Part shown: positions 49,522 through 61,121 of the stretch, piece after piece
How the letters are laid out: each line of letters opens with the position of its first letter
Position numbering within the stretch: position 1 is the stretch's first letter
NCBI RefSeq assembly: GCF_014170305.1
Contig: NZ_LZZT01000015.1
Span: 124,001-188,000, forward strand
Length of the DNA stretch: 64,000 nucleotides
Direction: 5' to 3'
Source of the DNA: Achromobacter sp. UMC71
GTDB taxonomy: Bacteria > Pseudomonadota > Gammaproteobacteria > Burkholderiales > Burkholderiaceae_B
Made by a program: the position numbers and the translations under genes
The notes under the pieces: model-generated
What the model saw: the letters and a program-made list of their open reading frames with translations, nothing else
Databases searched by the model: none
Told to the model about the DNA's origin: nothing

Positions 49522-50103
49522 ATGAAGAACCGTAAAGCTGTCTTCACCCCTGTCGCGCGTTTGGCTTTTGCAGGCTTGCTGGTCGGTATGTTGGCGATGC
49601 CCATGGCGGCATCGGCCCGGGTAGTCGGCGCCGCGCTGACCACCACCACGGGCAAGGTCACCGCGGTGGATCCCGCCACCCGCACCATCACACTACAAGG
49701 TAACAACGGCAACGTCGTCGACGTCCAGGCTGGCCCGGACGTGCGCAATTTCAAGCAGATCAAGCCGGGCGACACGCTGACGCTGGACTACTACGAATCG
49801 GTGGCGGTCGATGTCCGCCCCGCGGGCTCGGGCGCCCCCGAGGTCGTCACCGAAACCGCCGCCACGCGCGCCGCCAAGGGTGCCAAGCCCGGCGGCGCCG
49901 CCGGCCGCCAGACCCGGATCACTGCCGAGATCTGGCATATCAACAAAAGCGCCAACCTGGTCACGCTGAAGGGCCCGCAGGGCGGCCTGCGCACCATTCA
50001 GGTGCAGGACCCCGCCATGCAGGCTCGGCTGGCACAACTGAAGGAAGGCGATCTGGTGGACTTCACCATCACCCAAGCGGTGGCGGCGGCGATCCACAAG
50101 TAG
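49522..50103 (+). CDS. Exported protein with two similar beta-rich domains
   Basis: 193 residues. A signal peptide (about 1-28, hydrophobic core LAFAGLLVGMLAMPMAASA) leads to a domain GKVTAVDPATRTITLQGNNGNVVDVQAG...IKPGDTLTLDYYESVAV. A second, related half reads ITAEIWHINKSANLVTLKGPQGGLRTIQVQ...LKEGDLVDFTITQAVA. The two halves look like a duplicated OB-like or CusF-like barrel. I do not recognise a named family. The ATG at 49522 has GGAGG at the right distance, so the start is firm. It faces away from rpsP and shares a two-way terminator with tusA. Confidence 0.82.
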   Translation: MKNRKAVFTPVARLAFAGLLVGMLAMPMAASARVVGAALTTTTGKVTAVDPATRTITLQGNNGNVVDVQAGPDVRNFKQIKPGDTLTLDYYESVAVDVRPAGSGAPEVVTETAATRAAKGAKPGGAAGRQTRITAEIWHINKSANLVTLKGPQGGLRTIQVQDPAMQARLAQLKEGDLVDFTITQAVAAAIHK

Positions 50104-50122
50104 GCGCGCCGCACCGGAAAGC

Positions 50123-50155
50123 AAAAAGGCCAACCTGGGAAGGCTGGCCTTTTTT
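50123..50155. terminator. Two-way terminator between the exported protein and tusA
   Basis: AAAGGCCAACC pairs with GGCTGGCCTTT around a 6-base loop. It is flanked by five A on the left and six T on the right, so both convergent transcripts can end here. The single mismatch on the plus transcript becomes a G-U pair on the minus one. Confidence 0.88.
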
Positions 50156-50174
50156 CATGGCGATTGCGTAGACC

Positions 50175-50430
50175 TTAGCGGCGGCGCAGATAGTGCACGC
50201 CACGGCCGTCGGCCTCGTGCTGGGCCACCAGGACGTTGCCCGTCTGGCGGGCAAAGGCCTGGAAGTCGCGGATAGCGTTGCGGTCGGTGGTAATGACGCG
50301 CAGCACCTGCCCGCTTTCCATTTGCGCCAAGGCTTTCTTGGCGCGCAGGATGGGCAAGGGACAGGTCAAGCCGCTGGCATCCACGTCCTGGTCGAAGGGC
50401 GGCGCTTGCGCGCCGGACTCGTGGCCCATG

Positions 50431-50444
<14 letters not shown>
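50175..50444 (-). CDS. tusA: TusA-family sulfurtransferase
   Basis: 89 residues with the TusA/SirA signature [21 protein letters not shown] holding the catalytic Cys (about 28), then the [24 protein letters not shown] fold. It passes persulfide sulfur, for example to tRNA thiolation or cofactor synthesis. The ATG at 50444 lies inside the end of alaS (14-base overlap); an ATG at 50429 just past the alaS stop is an alternative. Coupling to alaS suggests a role in tRNA biology, but this is inference. Confidence 0.92.
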
Positions 50445-53055
<2,611 letters not shown>

Positions 53056-53087
53056 CTTGGATGAAGCAGAATTTAGGCGAATTTTTG

Positions 53088-53116
53088 ATTATAGAGGGTA
53101 GTCGGCGGCTTGCGCT
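53088..53116 (-). promoter_or_regulatory. Candidate alaS promoter
   Basis: A perfect TATAAT (-10) on the minus strand at 53088-53093 would start transcription near 53081, about 25 bases before alaS. The -35 region is weak. It lies just past the pilV stop at 53135, so alaS has its own promoter after the pilus operon. Confidence 0.5.
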
Positions 53117-53134
53117 GCCGGGCCCGCCCTGCCC

Positions 53135-54196
53135 TCAACGCATGCATATGTAGCCGATGGTCCAGCCCACCTCGGCGTCCCACGCTCCCCCCGCCGACAC
53201 CAAGACCGCAGAATACCCAGGCGGACAAGAGCAGGCGCCCGTACGCGGATTGGCGGTGGATTGACCCGACATCTGGACGCATCCACGGGGATGATTGATG
53301 CTGAACGCCCCGCCGAAACCGCCGCTGCTGGCCTGCTGCCAGAGGCCGGACTGGCAGCTCAGCAGTTCGCCGCCCCCCGAACGCGCGACCCCGGCGGGCG
53401 CGTTGGCACAGCTCTCGCCGGCCCTCGCCTGCCCCTGCAGTTCCAGATATTCGCCGGTACGCAGCCGGCCAGCGGCTGTCAGGCTGCCCCGAAGGTCCGG
53501 GTCGCGGACGTCACGCAGCTTGACGTACTTGTCCGCTTCCGACCGCTCAAGGCCCGCCCAGGCGGCGAGGGTGCCCGCAGGATAGGCCGGGGCGCCAGGC
53601 GTGGCAGGGTTGGCAAAACTGAATGCCGCGCCCCGCAAGGCGCCGGGCGCTGCCGGCCAGACCGCGCCGCCATAGCCGCCGACGGACTCGATCACAACCG
53701 CGATGGCAGCTAGGTCAGGGTAATGCGTCCCTGTTTTCAAGAGCGGCTTATCGGTGTAGATCAATGCATCCAGGCGGCACGGCTGACCAGGGCAGGTGGC
53801 CGTTCGCAGCAGGCCTATCCGTACACCGAAGCCCAAGGCTGATTGCAGCGGAAAGCCGGCTGGCAGCGCACCGGCGCGGCGCAACTCATCAAGGGTAGGC
53901 GCCATGGAGTCGGTAAAAAGTGACGCCCCGCTCGCGCTCTTCGGTGCCTGGCCCGCAGCCCATGCATCGAAATGCCGCAGCAGCGCCTGCTCCATCGCCC
54001 CCCGGACCTGGACCAGCCAGGCACCGGTCGAGCGCGCTGCCGCGTCCTCGATACGATGCGCGACCCGATTGGATGCCCAGATCGCGATCAAGGCGGTCAA
54101 GGCAAGCGCCAGCACCAATTCAATCAGGGTAAAGCCCGCCTGTCCCGCCGCGGCTCCGTCCGGCCCACCGCCGCTACCCTTCGCGCCCGGGCTCAT
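53135..54196 (-). CDS. pilV: PilV-like minor pilin / tip adhesin of the type IVb pilus
   Basis: 353 residues. A basic/Gly-rich leader is followed by G|FTLIELVLALALTALIAIW, a type IV prepilin cleavage site with Glu at +5. The long body has paired Cys segments (GESCANAPAGVARSGGGELLSCQSGLWQQ, ACSCPPGY, GYICMR) as in PilV shufflon proteins, which sit at the pilus tip and select the receptor. No rci recombinase or sfx repeat follows, so the C-terminus appears fixed. The start overlaps the pilS stop as ATGA. Confidence 0.85.
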   Translation of the reverse strand: MSPGAKGSGGGPDGAAAGQAGFTLIELVLALALTALIAIWASNRVAHRIEDAAARSTGAWLVQVRGAMEQALLRHFDAWAAGQAPKSASGASLFTDSMAPTLDELRRAGALPAGFPLQSALGFGVRIGLLRTATCPGQPCRLDALIYTDKPLLKTGTHYPDLAAIAVVIESVGGYGGAVWPAAPGALRGAAFSFANPATPGAPAYPAGTLAAWAGLERSEADKYVKLRDVRDPDLRGSLTAAGRLRTGEYLELQGQARAGESCANAPAGVARSGGGELLSCQSGLWQQASSGGFGGAFSINHPRGCVQMSGQSTANPRTGACSCPPGYSAVLVSAGGAWDAEVGWTIGYICMR

Positions 54197-54810
54197 TTGG
54201 CGGTAAACACAAAAGTGTTGGTGTCGCCCTGGCTGCAACGCGTCTGGGCCAGGGCCGCGCGATAGGGCACCGCCGGCACGGCCAACGCATTCTTGACGAC
54301 GCCCGAGCCATTGTCGCTTTCGATGGCGATGATCTCTGACACGCGCTGCAGCACGGACGCCAGCGCCGGGCAGGCGGCGTTGCTGACGTTGTTCAAGGTG
54401 ACGGTGAACGCCGCCCCCACGCCTGCGCCGGCCAGCGGCGCAGCGGCCACCAGCACGACGCCGCTGCTGCCCGTGCCGCTGCCGCCCAGACCGTGTGCGA
54501 TGCGCGCCGACGGCCCCGTGCCCTGCACCGACAACACGCTCGAATCACGCAGCATGTTGGCCATGGCCCCGGTATCCAGGCCCGCATAGGGCGTGACGCC
54601 ACCGCCTTGCGCATTGACCCGCATGCTGACGATGAAGCGCTGCAATTCCTCGGCCACCTTGGGTACCTTGTTCTCGATGACGTAACTGCCGATGGCGGGA
54701 ATGCCGACGATGGCGATCAACAGCACAATCGCGGTGACGATGGACACCTCCACCAACGAAAAACCCCGCTGACGCCGGGCGCCCAGGCGACTTGCCATGC
54801 AATGTTTCAT
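54193..54810 (-). CDS. pilS: PilS major pilin of the type IVb pilus
   Basis: 205 residues. A 16-residue basic leader ends at RRQRG|FSLVEVSIVTAIVLLIAIVG (Glu at +5), then the globular domain with AACPALASVLQRVSE and C-terminal TRCSQGDTNTFVFTAK; the two Cys can form the D-loop disulfide. This fits the PilS/bundlin group. The ATG at 54810 has GGAGC upstream; two earlier ATGs are less well placed. It lies 48 bases after pilR and overlaps pilV by 4. Confidence 0.88.
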   Translation of the reverse strand: MKHCMASRLGARRQRGFSLVEVSIVTAIVLLIAIVGIPAIGSYVIENKVPKVAEELQRFIVSMRVNAQGGGVTPYAGLDTGAMANMLRDSSVLSVQGTGPSARIAHGLGGSGTGSSGVVLVAAAPLAGAGVGAAFTVTLNNVSNAACPALASVLQRVSEIIAIESDNGSGVVKNALAVPAVPYRAALAQTRCSQGDTNTFVFTAK

Positions 54811-54858
54811 TCGCTGCTCCATGGTGAAAAACAAACCGCTTCTGCAACAAGCCGGACG

Positions 54859-55995
54859 CTAGCGGCTTGCATAGAAATTCGTCAGCGCCTGCCGCAGTTC
54901 GTCGATGACCGCGTAGTGCCACAAGGTGAGCCCCAACGCCGTGGCGACCGAGGCGATCAGCAGGGCCCAGCGCAGCACCGCGGCCTGCAGGCGCACGCCG
55001 ACCAACAAGCGCGATTCGACCCGGTGCCGGACCCGCTCCAGACCGGCTTCCATGCCCAACGCGTCCATCATGTCGGCCATGAACCACCAGGTTTCGCGGT
55101 CCAGCAGGCCGGTGTCGAAGATTTGCGCGTCGGTGGCGCCGCCATCGATGCGCATCAGCATGCGTTCCAGGTGCAGCGCCAGCCAGGGCTGCGCGCCCCG
55201 GCCCTGCACCGTGAGCGCGTGCCGCAACCGCGTGTCGGCGGCGCCGTGCTGGCGCACCAGCACCGCCAGCAGGGAAAGAAAGCGAATGGCGTGAAAATCA
55301 CGATGCAGGCGCCAGATCAGCCCCTGGTCCAGCCAAGCCCGCCCCGGCCCCGTGTAGTGCGGCAGCGACCACAAGACCAGCGCCCCCAGGCCTACGATCA
55401 GGACCAGCCAGGGCGCCAGCCATTGACGAGCCGCGGCAGCCAGCGCAAACAACGCGCGGGTCTGCCGGCCGTAGTCTTCGGCGGGCAGCGCCTGAAACAC
55501 CTGCTGCAGGCGAGGCGCGGTAAATAGCGGGATCGCGCAGAGCATGGCGAAAGCCACCACCGCCGCCACCACACCCGCGGCAGCAGTGGACACCAGGGCA
55601 AAGCGCGCCTCGGTGGCCAGCCGGACCGCCCGCGCCAGATCGCGCAACGCGGCAGACAGATCGCCGCCCTCTTCCTGCACGCATGCCAGCAGCAGGCACT
55701 CCTGGTCAGGCAAGGTGCCCTGCCAAGCTGCGCCCAAATCCCCGCCGGCATCCAGATACGCGCCGGCCCAGTGCTGCGACAGGCGACCACGCGGCGTATC
55801 GGGCCCGTAACGGCGCGCGTCGTCCTCGAACAGGTCACGCAAGGTCCTGCGGCCTTGAAGGCCATCAATCAGGTCCGCCAGGTATTCGTAGTAGTCGGCG
55901 CGCCGCGGCAGAAAGCGCAAGACGTCCAGGCGCAGCCCCAGGTTGCCGCTCCAGCGCAAGCGCCGAGACAATCTGCGCGGCAAGGTCTCAATCAT
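54859..55995 (-). CDS. pilR: PilR inner-membrane platform protein (T2SF domain)
   Basis: 378 residues with a type II secretion F domain. The cytoplasmic parts (EYLADLIDGLQGRRTLRDLFEDDARRYG and GLERVRHRVESRLLVG) alternate with three hydrophobic segments (about 147-173, 206-226 and 342-362). It should form the platform for pilus assembly with the PilQ ATPase. The ATG at 55995 overlaps the pilQ stop by 8 bases, which fixes the start. Confidence 0.88.
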   Translation of the reverse strand: MIETLPRRLSRRLRWSGNLGLRLDVLRFLPRRADYYEYLADLIDGLQGRRTLRDLFEDDARRYGPDTPRGRLSQHWAGAYLDAGGDLGAAWQGTLPDQECLLLACVQEEGGDLSAALRDLARAVRLATEARFALVSTAAAGVVAAVVAFAMLCAIPLFTAPRLQQVFQALPAEDYGRQTRALFALAAAARQWLAPWLVLIVGLGALVLWSLPHYTGPGRAWLDQGLIWRLHRDFHAIRFLSLLAVLVRQHGAADTRLRHALTVQGRGAQPWLALHLERMLMRIDGGATDAQIFDTGLLDRETWWFMADMMDALGMEAGLERVRHRVESRLLVGVRLQAAVLRWALLIASVATALGLTLWHYAVIDELRQALTNFYASR

Positions 55996-57712
55996 GTCCG
56001 CGCTCCGGCGCATGGCAGTCTCCCGGCCCGGACAGCGCCAGGTCGAAACGGCGCAACAGCGCACGCGGGTCCACCTCGCCCTGCGCGACCTTGAATAACG
56101 CACTGTTCAACGCCCCGGCCCCACGCGCGGCCTCGTCACGCCAGGACGCGTCAGGCCAGGGCCTGGCCGGCCGCAAGCGGGTGTAGTCCCGCTTGCGCAC
56201 GCAATCCAGGAATCCATCCGCGCGCTCGGGCTCGATCATTTCGGCTGCCACGCTGCGGCCAATCGTGCCATTGAGATCGGGCAACTGCGGCCGCCGGCAA
56301 TCGGAGCACCCCTGCGGGTTGCGCACCTTGAGCGTGGCGGCGTCGAGCAGGAAGGCCCGCTCCAGCGCGGCGGTCCATCCACGCCAATGTTCAGCGTCGC
56401 GGGGCGCATGGCGGCGCTGCGTCGCCCCCCAAAGTTGGGCGGCAGGCAAGGCGCACGCGGGGCACAGCTTGGGCAGCAAGGTCTGGTAGACGAGCAGCTT
56501 GAGGATGCCGGGCGCGGCCAGCAGCTCGCGCGAGACGCCGATGGCGTCCGACGCCAGCCGTTCCGGGATCATCGCCGCCGAGCCGGCGTGTGTCGTGGCG
56601 TACAGGCTGATGCCGGAGCTGGCCAGGTCCATGAAGGCCCTGCCGGTATCGATGTCGCGGATCTCACCGATCAACAGATCATTCAGGGCCGAACGCTTGA
56701 TGGTCTTGAGCTTGGCGTCGAACGCCGGCCAGCCGGACTCGCCCAGGGCACCGCCCAGGCTGTTCTGCAACGCGTTGCCGATGACGTATTCGACCGGGTC
56801 TTCCAGCGTGATGATCTTGCGGGTGGGCTCGATGCCCCGCATGAGCGCGGCAAGCGTGGTGGATTTTCCCGCGCCGACGACGCCGGCCAGCACGATGGCG
56901 CCGCCCTCACGTTCCCGCGCCTCCCGCAGCGTTTCCACCTGCCTGGGCAGATAGCCCAACGCATGCAGATCGCTGTCGGCGGCGGCATCCAACCGCAGGA
57001 TGCGCAAGCACACCGAAGGCCCCGCATCGGTGGCCAGCGACGCCCAGCGCAGTACGACGGGCACGCCGGCTAATTCCAGCGCAATCCGGCCTTGTTGCTC
57101 CAGCGCGGGGTCGAACACCGCGCCATTGCCGCCGCGCACGTCCATCCAGGCCACGGCCAGCACTTCCAGCAGCGTGGCGTTGGACAGGCCCGAGAAGCGC
57201 TCCGCGATGACGTAGTCGCCATGGATGGTGTAGCGGATCTCGCAGCGCTCGCGCCGCTGGTTCACGTTGATGTGCACGTCGCTGGCCCCCTGCGCGACGC
57301 CCCACCCCACGATGTCCAGGAATAACGCCGCCAAGGCGGAGGTGCGCGCGGCCTGGCGTGCGCCGCCACGCCGGGAAAGACCCGGCGCGGCGAGCTGACC
57401 GCGCGCGACCATCAGCAGCAAAGCGGCAGGCAGCACGTAGCGCGCCGGCTTGGCGAGCCGGTAGCCCTGAGTCCGCACCATGCGCTCGACTTCGTCTATG
57501 GCGTCGCCCACGCAGAACTCCTTGACCGCGAAGATGGCCACGTCGCCGTTTTCGAGCAGGACCGGGCAGAGCCTGCCCGCCATGGCGGCAAGGTCGAACT
57601 CGCGGCCAAGTGCGCGCGAAAAGGCCGGATCGAGACGCGCAATGTCTTCGGGCGCGTCCAGCGCGCACAGGGTGGCACCCAGTGCGCCGGCAGAGGGAGA
57701 TGATGCCGTCAT
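55988..57712 (-). CDS. pilQ: PilQ assembly ATPase of the type IVb pilus
   Basis: A 574-residue GspE/PilB-type secretion ATPase. Walker A is AGVVGAGKSTT at about 276-286, the Asp box ITLEDPVEYVIGN, Walker B DLLIGEIRDID (about 340-350) and the His box ATTHAGSA. Two CxxC pairs (LCPAC and CSDC) suggest a structural zinc. It powers pilus extension in the cytoplasm. Start and stop both overlap neighbours (ATGA with pilP). Confidence 0.93.
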   Translation of the reverse strand: MTASSPSAGALGATLCALDAPEDIARLDPAFSRALGREFDLAAMAGRLCPVLLENGDVAIFAVKEFCVGDAIDEVERMVRTQGYRLAKPARYVLPAALLLMVARGQLAAPGLSRRGGARQAARTSALAALFLDIVGWGVAQGASDVHINVNQRRERCEIRYTIHGDYVIAERFSGLSNATLLEVLAVAWMDVRGGNGAVFDPALEQQGRIALELAGVPVVLRWASLATDAGPSVCLRILRLDAAADSDLHALGYLPRQVETLREAREREGGAIVLAGVVGAGKSTTLAALMRGIEPTRKIITLEDPVEYVIGNALQNSLGGALGESGWPAFDAKLKTIKRSALNDLLIGEIRDIDTGRAFMDLASSGISLYATTHAGSAAMIPERLASDAIGVSRELLAAPGILKLLVYQTLLPKLCPACALPAAQLWGATQRRHAPRDAEHWRGWTAALERAFLLDAATLKVRNPQGCSDCRRPQLPDLNGTIGRSVAAEMIEPERADGFLDCVRKRDYTRLRPARPWPDASWRDEAARGAGALNSALFKVAQGEVDPRALLRRFDLALSGPGDCHAPERGHD

Positions 57713-58200
57713 GGCGCGGGGCTCCCGGCATCCAGACAGGCGCGAATATCACGGTCGCCCCGGCGCAGCCGCACGCACCCGCCGTCCACCGCCACCAACT
57801 GATAGGCCTGGGCGACCTGGGCGCCAGCTACCGGTGTCGCGCGGCCGGCCTGGTAGCGCAGCAAGGCGCCATTGACAATCAGATCGACCTGCAACCGCCT
57901 GGCCACGCCGAATATCGCTGCCACGCGAACGTCGTCGGATTGAGGGGCGGTCGCGGCCGCGACAGCCGGTGCGCCTGCCGGGCAAATTCCCGGCACGCGG
58001 CAATCGGCCAGCGCGGCGGCAGCATCGGCACGCAACAGCGTGCGCACGGTTTCCGCTTCGGGCCAGGCCTGTGGATCCGCGTCGGCGGACGTCTGCGCCA
58101 CCACATCCGCTGCCAGCGCGGCAACGCTCGCGATGGCCAGAGCAGAACGCCACGGCATCAAGCGTCGCCGCCTGCGTCCCATCGGGCTAATGCTGTTCAT
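57709..58200 (-). CDS. pilP: PilP periplasmic pilus assembly protein
   Basis: 163 residues. An N-terminal basic stretch and a hydrophobic core (LAIASVAALAADVVAQ, about 18-34) form a signal peptide, followed by a short domain with VAAIFGVARRLQVDLIVNGALLRYQAG and YQLVAVDGGCVRLRRGDRD. This size and pattern fit PilP of R64-type pili. The start at 58200 overlaps the pilO stop by 14 bases and its stop overlaps pilQ as ATGA. Confidence 0.82.
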   Translation of the reverse strand: MNSISPMGRRRRRLMPWRSALAIASVAALAADVVAQTSADADPQAWPEAETVRTLLRADAAAALADCRVPGICPAGAPAVAAATAPQSDDVRVAAIFGVARRLQVDLIVNGALLRYQAGRATPVAGAQVAQAYQLVAVDGGCVRLRRGDRDIRACLDAGSPAP

Positions 58201-59506
58201 AGATGACTCCTTGCAATTCGGCGACCAGCGTGCTGGCGACCAGGCTGGATCGAAGTTGAGGCTGGATGTACACGGCCAGCCGGGACCAGCGCGCCACGCC
58301 AAGCCGGCCCGGCAACAACGTGAAGGAACGCAGTGGCCCGTTGAGCACGAGGGACCGGGCGCGCACGTCGGGCGTGAGCACCGCGGGATCAGCAGCCGCG
58401 CCGGCCGCTACGGCCGTCGGCAGTGCCAGCACCGCTGGCGCCAGCACGATCGACACGAACGCCGGCCGCAATTGCTGCAGCGTTGCGGCGACACCGAGGT
58501 CGACTTGCAGCGGCGTGGGCAACGCCACGTCCACCAGCGACCGCGTTTGCGACGCCACCTGCCACGACAGCGAGGCCTCTTCCAGCGGGTTGAATGACAC
58601 CTGCCAACCACGCGGCAGCCGCGCGTACAGGCCCTGGTTCGTCGCCTGCCGATGCACCCTGGCGTAGACGGCCTGGCAAAGCCAGCGTTCGGTCTGGGCA
58701 TCGCATTGCGCGCGCCGCAACGCCCACCCCTGGACTTCGAGCGGCGCATTCACCAACCCCGCCAGTACCCTGCCGAGCTCGGCAGGACCGTGCGCGGGGA
58801 TGGCGCTTAACAGGATCCGCCGCGCCTGAGCCTGGGCCTCGGGTCCGGTCGCCGGCCCGGCCAGCGCAGGCTCGGTGGGGGGCGGCGGCACGGCGATCTT
58901 GCTCCAGAGTGCGGGACCGGCAATGGACAGGGCCAGGCAAATCAAGAACCACCGCAGCACTCGCGGCAACGCCTTCCAATGCGACGGCAAGGCAATCAGT
59001 TGCGCAGCCGGATCCCCCGCTGCCTGCAAAGCCGCATAGACCTCGTCGGCATCACGTTCACTCAAATCAGGCCGGGCGATCAAGAGTCGCGCCTGTTCCC
59101 GCAGCGCGTCTTCGCGCGACTCGAACAAGCGGTCTGTCTGGGACAGCACGACGCCCGCGTGCGCGGCAACCAGCCAATACCGCCCATCTGGCAGACAAAC
59201 CAGGCTATGGCCGCCGGCGGGGTATCGCAGCGCGAACAATTGCGCTGCCGCCAGCAGGCGCGGTGCAACCCTGCGGGTGCCTGCGCGGCGCCACGACAGC
59301 ATGCGGTGTGCCGCCGTGCGGCCATACCCCGCCACGGTGACAGGCGAGCCTGCGACCACATAGTGCGTGGCGCGCAGCCGGCGTCCGCGGGACCTGGCCA
59401 ACGCGGTAACGTCTGAGCCGATAAGGGCATGCCAGCGCAAGCCAAATACCAGCGCCCGCCCCGCGCCGGGACAATCGATCAGGAGATAATGCGGCGCTCG
59501 ATTCAT
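58187..59506 (-). CDS. pilO: PilO2-family pilus assembly protein
   Basis: 439 residues. A cytoplasmic N-terminal domain (about 1-180), one membrane segment (about 183-202, VLRWFLICLALSIAGPALW) and a periplasmic C-terminal domain with QVSFNPLEEASLSWQV. The layout fits the PilO protein of the IncI-type pilus. It lies between the secretin gene (25-base gap) and pilP. The domain function is not established. Confidence 0.82.
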   Translation of the reverse strand: MNRAPHYLLIDCPGAGRALVFGLRWHALIGSDVTALARSRGRRLRATHYVVAGSPVTVAGYGRTAAHRMLSWRRAGTRRVAPRLLAAAQLFALRYPAGGHSLVCLPDGRYWLVAAHAGVVLSQTDRLFESREDALREQARLLIARPDLSERDADEVYAALQAAGDPAAQLIALPSHWKALPRVLRWFLICLALSIAGPALWSKIAVPPPPTEPALAGPATGPEAQAQARRILLSAIPAHGPAELGRVLAGLVNAPLEVQGWALRRAQCDAQTERWLCQAVYARVHRQATNQGLYARLPRGWQVSFNPLEEASLSWQVASQTRSLVDVALPTPLQVDLGVAATLQQLRPAFVSIVLAPAVLALPTAVAAGAAADPAVLTPDVRARSLVLNGPLRSFTLLPGRLGVARWSRLAVYIQPQLRSSLVASTLVAELQGVIYEQH

Positions 59507-59531
59507 GGCGAAGTCCTGGAGGGTATCGGCA

Positions 59532-61121
59532 TCAGAAGCCTTCCTCGACCTGAGCCGTGACCAGGATCAGCGTTGTCACGCGTTCGGTGGCCGCGCTGTC
59601 CTGGCCGCCGGCCGCCAGCGGCAGGCCGGGTGCCAGGCGCTGGCGGTCATGCTGATCCTGGCTACGGTCAAAGCCGGACACGATGACAGGCTGCCCCGGG
59701 CGCAGTTCGATCTGCTGCACGGTGCCGTTGCCGTCCACGGTGATCTGCTGCACCTGGACCTGGTTGCCGCGCTCGCCGAAGGTGACGGTCTTCAGAGGCT
59801 GGGCCACGGCGTTGTCGTAGGCGATGGACAGCAGGATCTGGCCATCTTCCTGGATGTCCGGCACCAGGGTCAGGAACGAGCCGACCGTTTCCTCTTTCTG
59901 GCTAATGGACACCGCCGGCAGCGAACTGTTGGCCCCGTTCGCCGCGGCCCCCGGCACGGCCGTGCTCTGCACCCGATCGATGTATGAGAACGTGGTGCGC
60001 ACGGCGTGGGTAACGGGCCGGCGGTTCAGGGTGAGGACCGGAACGCGGCTATGCCGCACGACCGCGCCGCTGGCGCTGAGCGCGGACACGATGGCCTTCG
60101 AGGCATCGAACGGCCCTCGCCCCGCGGCGATCTCGAATGCGCCGGATGCCGCCGCCGCCGTCGCCGGCATCGCCAGCCGCGCAGCGCCGCCCGCCGCCGC
60201 GTAGACCGCATTCCAGTCGATGCCACCCGAGGCTGCGTTACGGGAGATCACCGTTATTTCCTCGAACACCAGCCTGACCCGCCGCGTCAATGCCTTGTTC
60301 TCGCGATCAAGATAGCGGCCCACCCGCTCCAGGGCTTCCGGCGTATCGGTGATGACCAGCGCGGTTTCGCCCTCGACCGCGTCGGCGATGACTCCGGAAC
60401 GAGTCAGGAAGGCCTGGGCATGGGCACGCAAAATCGCCAGCGCCTTGTGCTCGCCGCCGGACAGGGCCGTACTGGAGGTATTTTCAAAACCCTCGGCTTC
60501 GGCGCGGCCCGCGCGGCCAAGGCGAACGTCGACCTTGCTGGCCAGCGACAAGGCACGCAGATCAAAGACCCGGGTGTCGGTACGGTAGAACTCCAGCGCG
60601 TTGTGCTCGTAGCGCCAATGCACCGAGTAGCGCGCCGCCACGGCGTCCAGCAAATCGGCCAACGGCTGCGCACCAGCCCGAACCTCGAAGCGCTGCGCCG
60701 CAGGCTCGGCCAATGCGCTGTTGACGGCCAGGCGCGGCAGGAACAGTTCGAGCGGCAGCAGCGCTTCCGGTTTGACGCGCACCGGCATGCCCGTGGCGGC
60801 TGCGAGCCGCTGCGCCAGCGTGGACAGGTCGGCGTCATCGGCCAATAACAAGGTGGTCTGCACGTTTTCGCGCAAGGCGGGCGGCAGCGAAACTTCGCGT
60901 GCCAATGGCTGCGGTTTGCCGGCAAGCCACGGGGTGGCGACCTCCTGGGCGGCCTGGCGGGCATTGCGGTCGGTCAGGCTGTCGGCGAATGCCCGATGGC
61001 GCGCGGCGGCATTCGCCTGTTTGCTGTCCGAGGCACGGCGCAGGTCAGCGACCTGCTGAGTCACGGCACAGCCGGCGAGCTGGGCGCATAGCGCGAGAGC
61101 AATGGCGTGGCGATGCTTCAT
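59532..61121 (-). CDS. pilN: PilN secretin of the type IVb pilus
   Basis: 529 residues. A lipoprotein signal peptide (LCAQLAGC, lipidated Cys about 17), periplasmic N domains with a TLLLADDADLSTLAQRLAAATG stretch, and the secretin channel domain from about 355 (FSYIDRVQSTAVPG, LTLVPDIQEDGQILLSIAYDN, QQIELRPGQPVIVSGFDRS). It forms the outer-membrane pore; lipidation is usual for PilN/BfpB. The ATG at 61121 overlaps the pilL stop as ATGA. Confidence 0.9.
   Translation of the reverse strand: MKHRHAIALALCAQLAGCAVTQQVADLRRASDSKQANAAARHRAFADSLTDRNARQAAQEVATPWLAGKPQPLAREVSLPPALRENVQTTLLLADDADLSTLAQRLAAATGMPVRVKPEALLPLELFLPRLAVNSALAEPAAQRFEVRAGAQPLADLLDAVAARYSVHWRYEHNALEFYRTDTRVFDLRALSLASKVDVRLGRAGRAEAEGFENTSSTALSGGEHKALAILRAHAQAFLTRSGVIADAVEGETALVITDTPEALERVGRYLDRENKALTRRVRLVFEEITVISRNAASGGIDWNAVYAAAGGAARLAMPATAAAASGAFEIAAGRGPFDASKAIVSALSASGAVVRHSRVPVLTLNRRPVTHAVRTTFSYIDRVQSTAVPGAAANGANSSLPAVSISQKEETVGSFLTLVPDIQEDGQILLSIAYDNAVAQPLKTVTFGERGNQVQVQQITVDGNGTVQQIELRPGQPVIVSGFDRSQDQHDRQRLAPGLPLAAGGQDSAATERVTTLILVTAQVEEGF

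Noticed and set aside
53056-53400. A shufflon at the 3' end of pilV
   Set aside because: No sfx-like inverted repeats, no alternative C-terminal segments and no rci recombinase; alaS follows directly.
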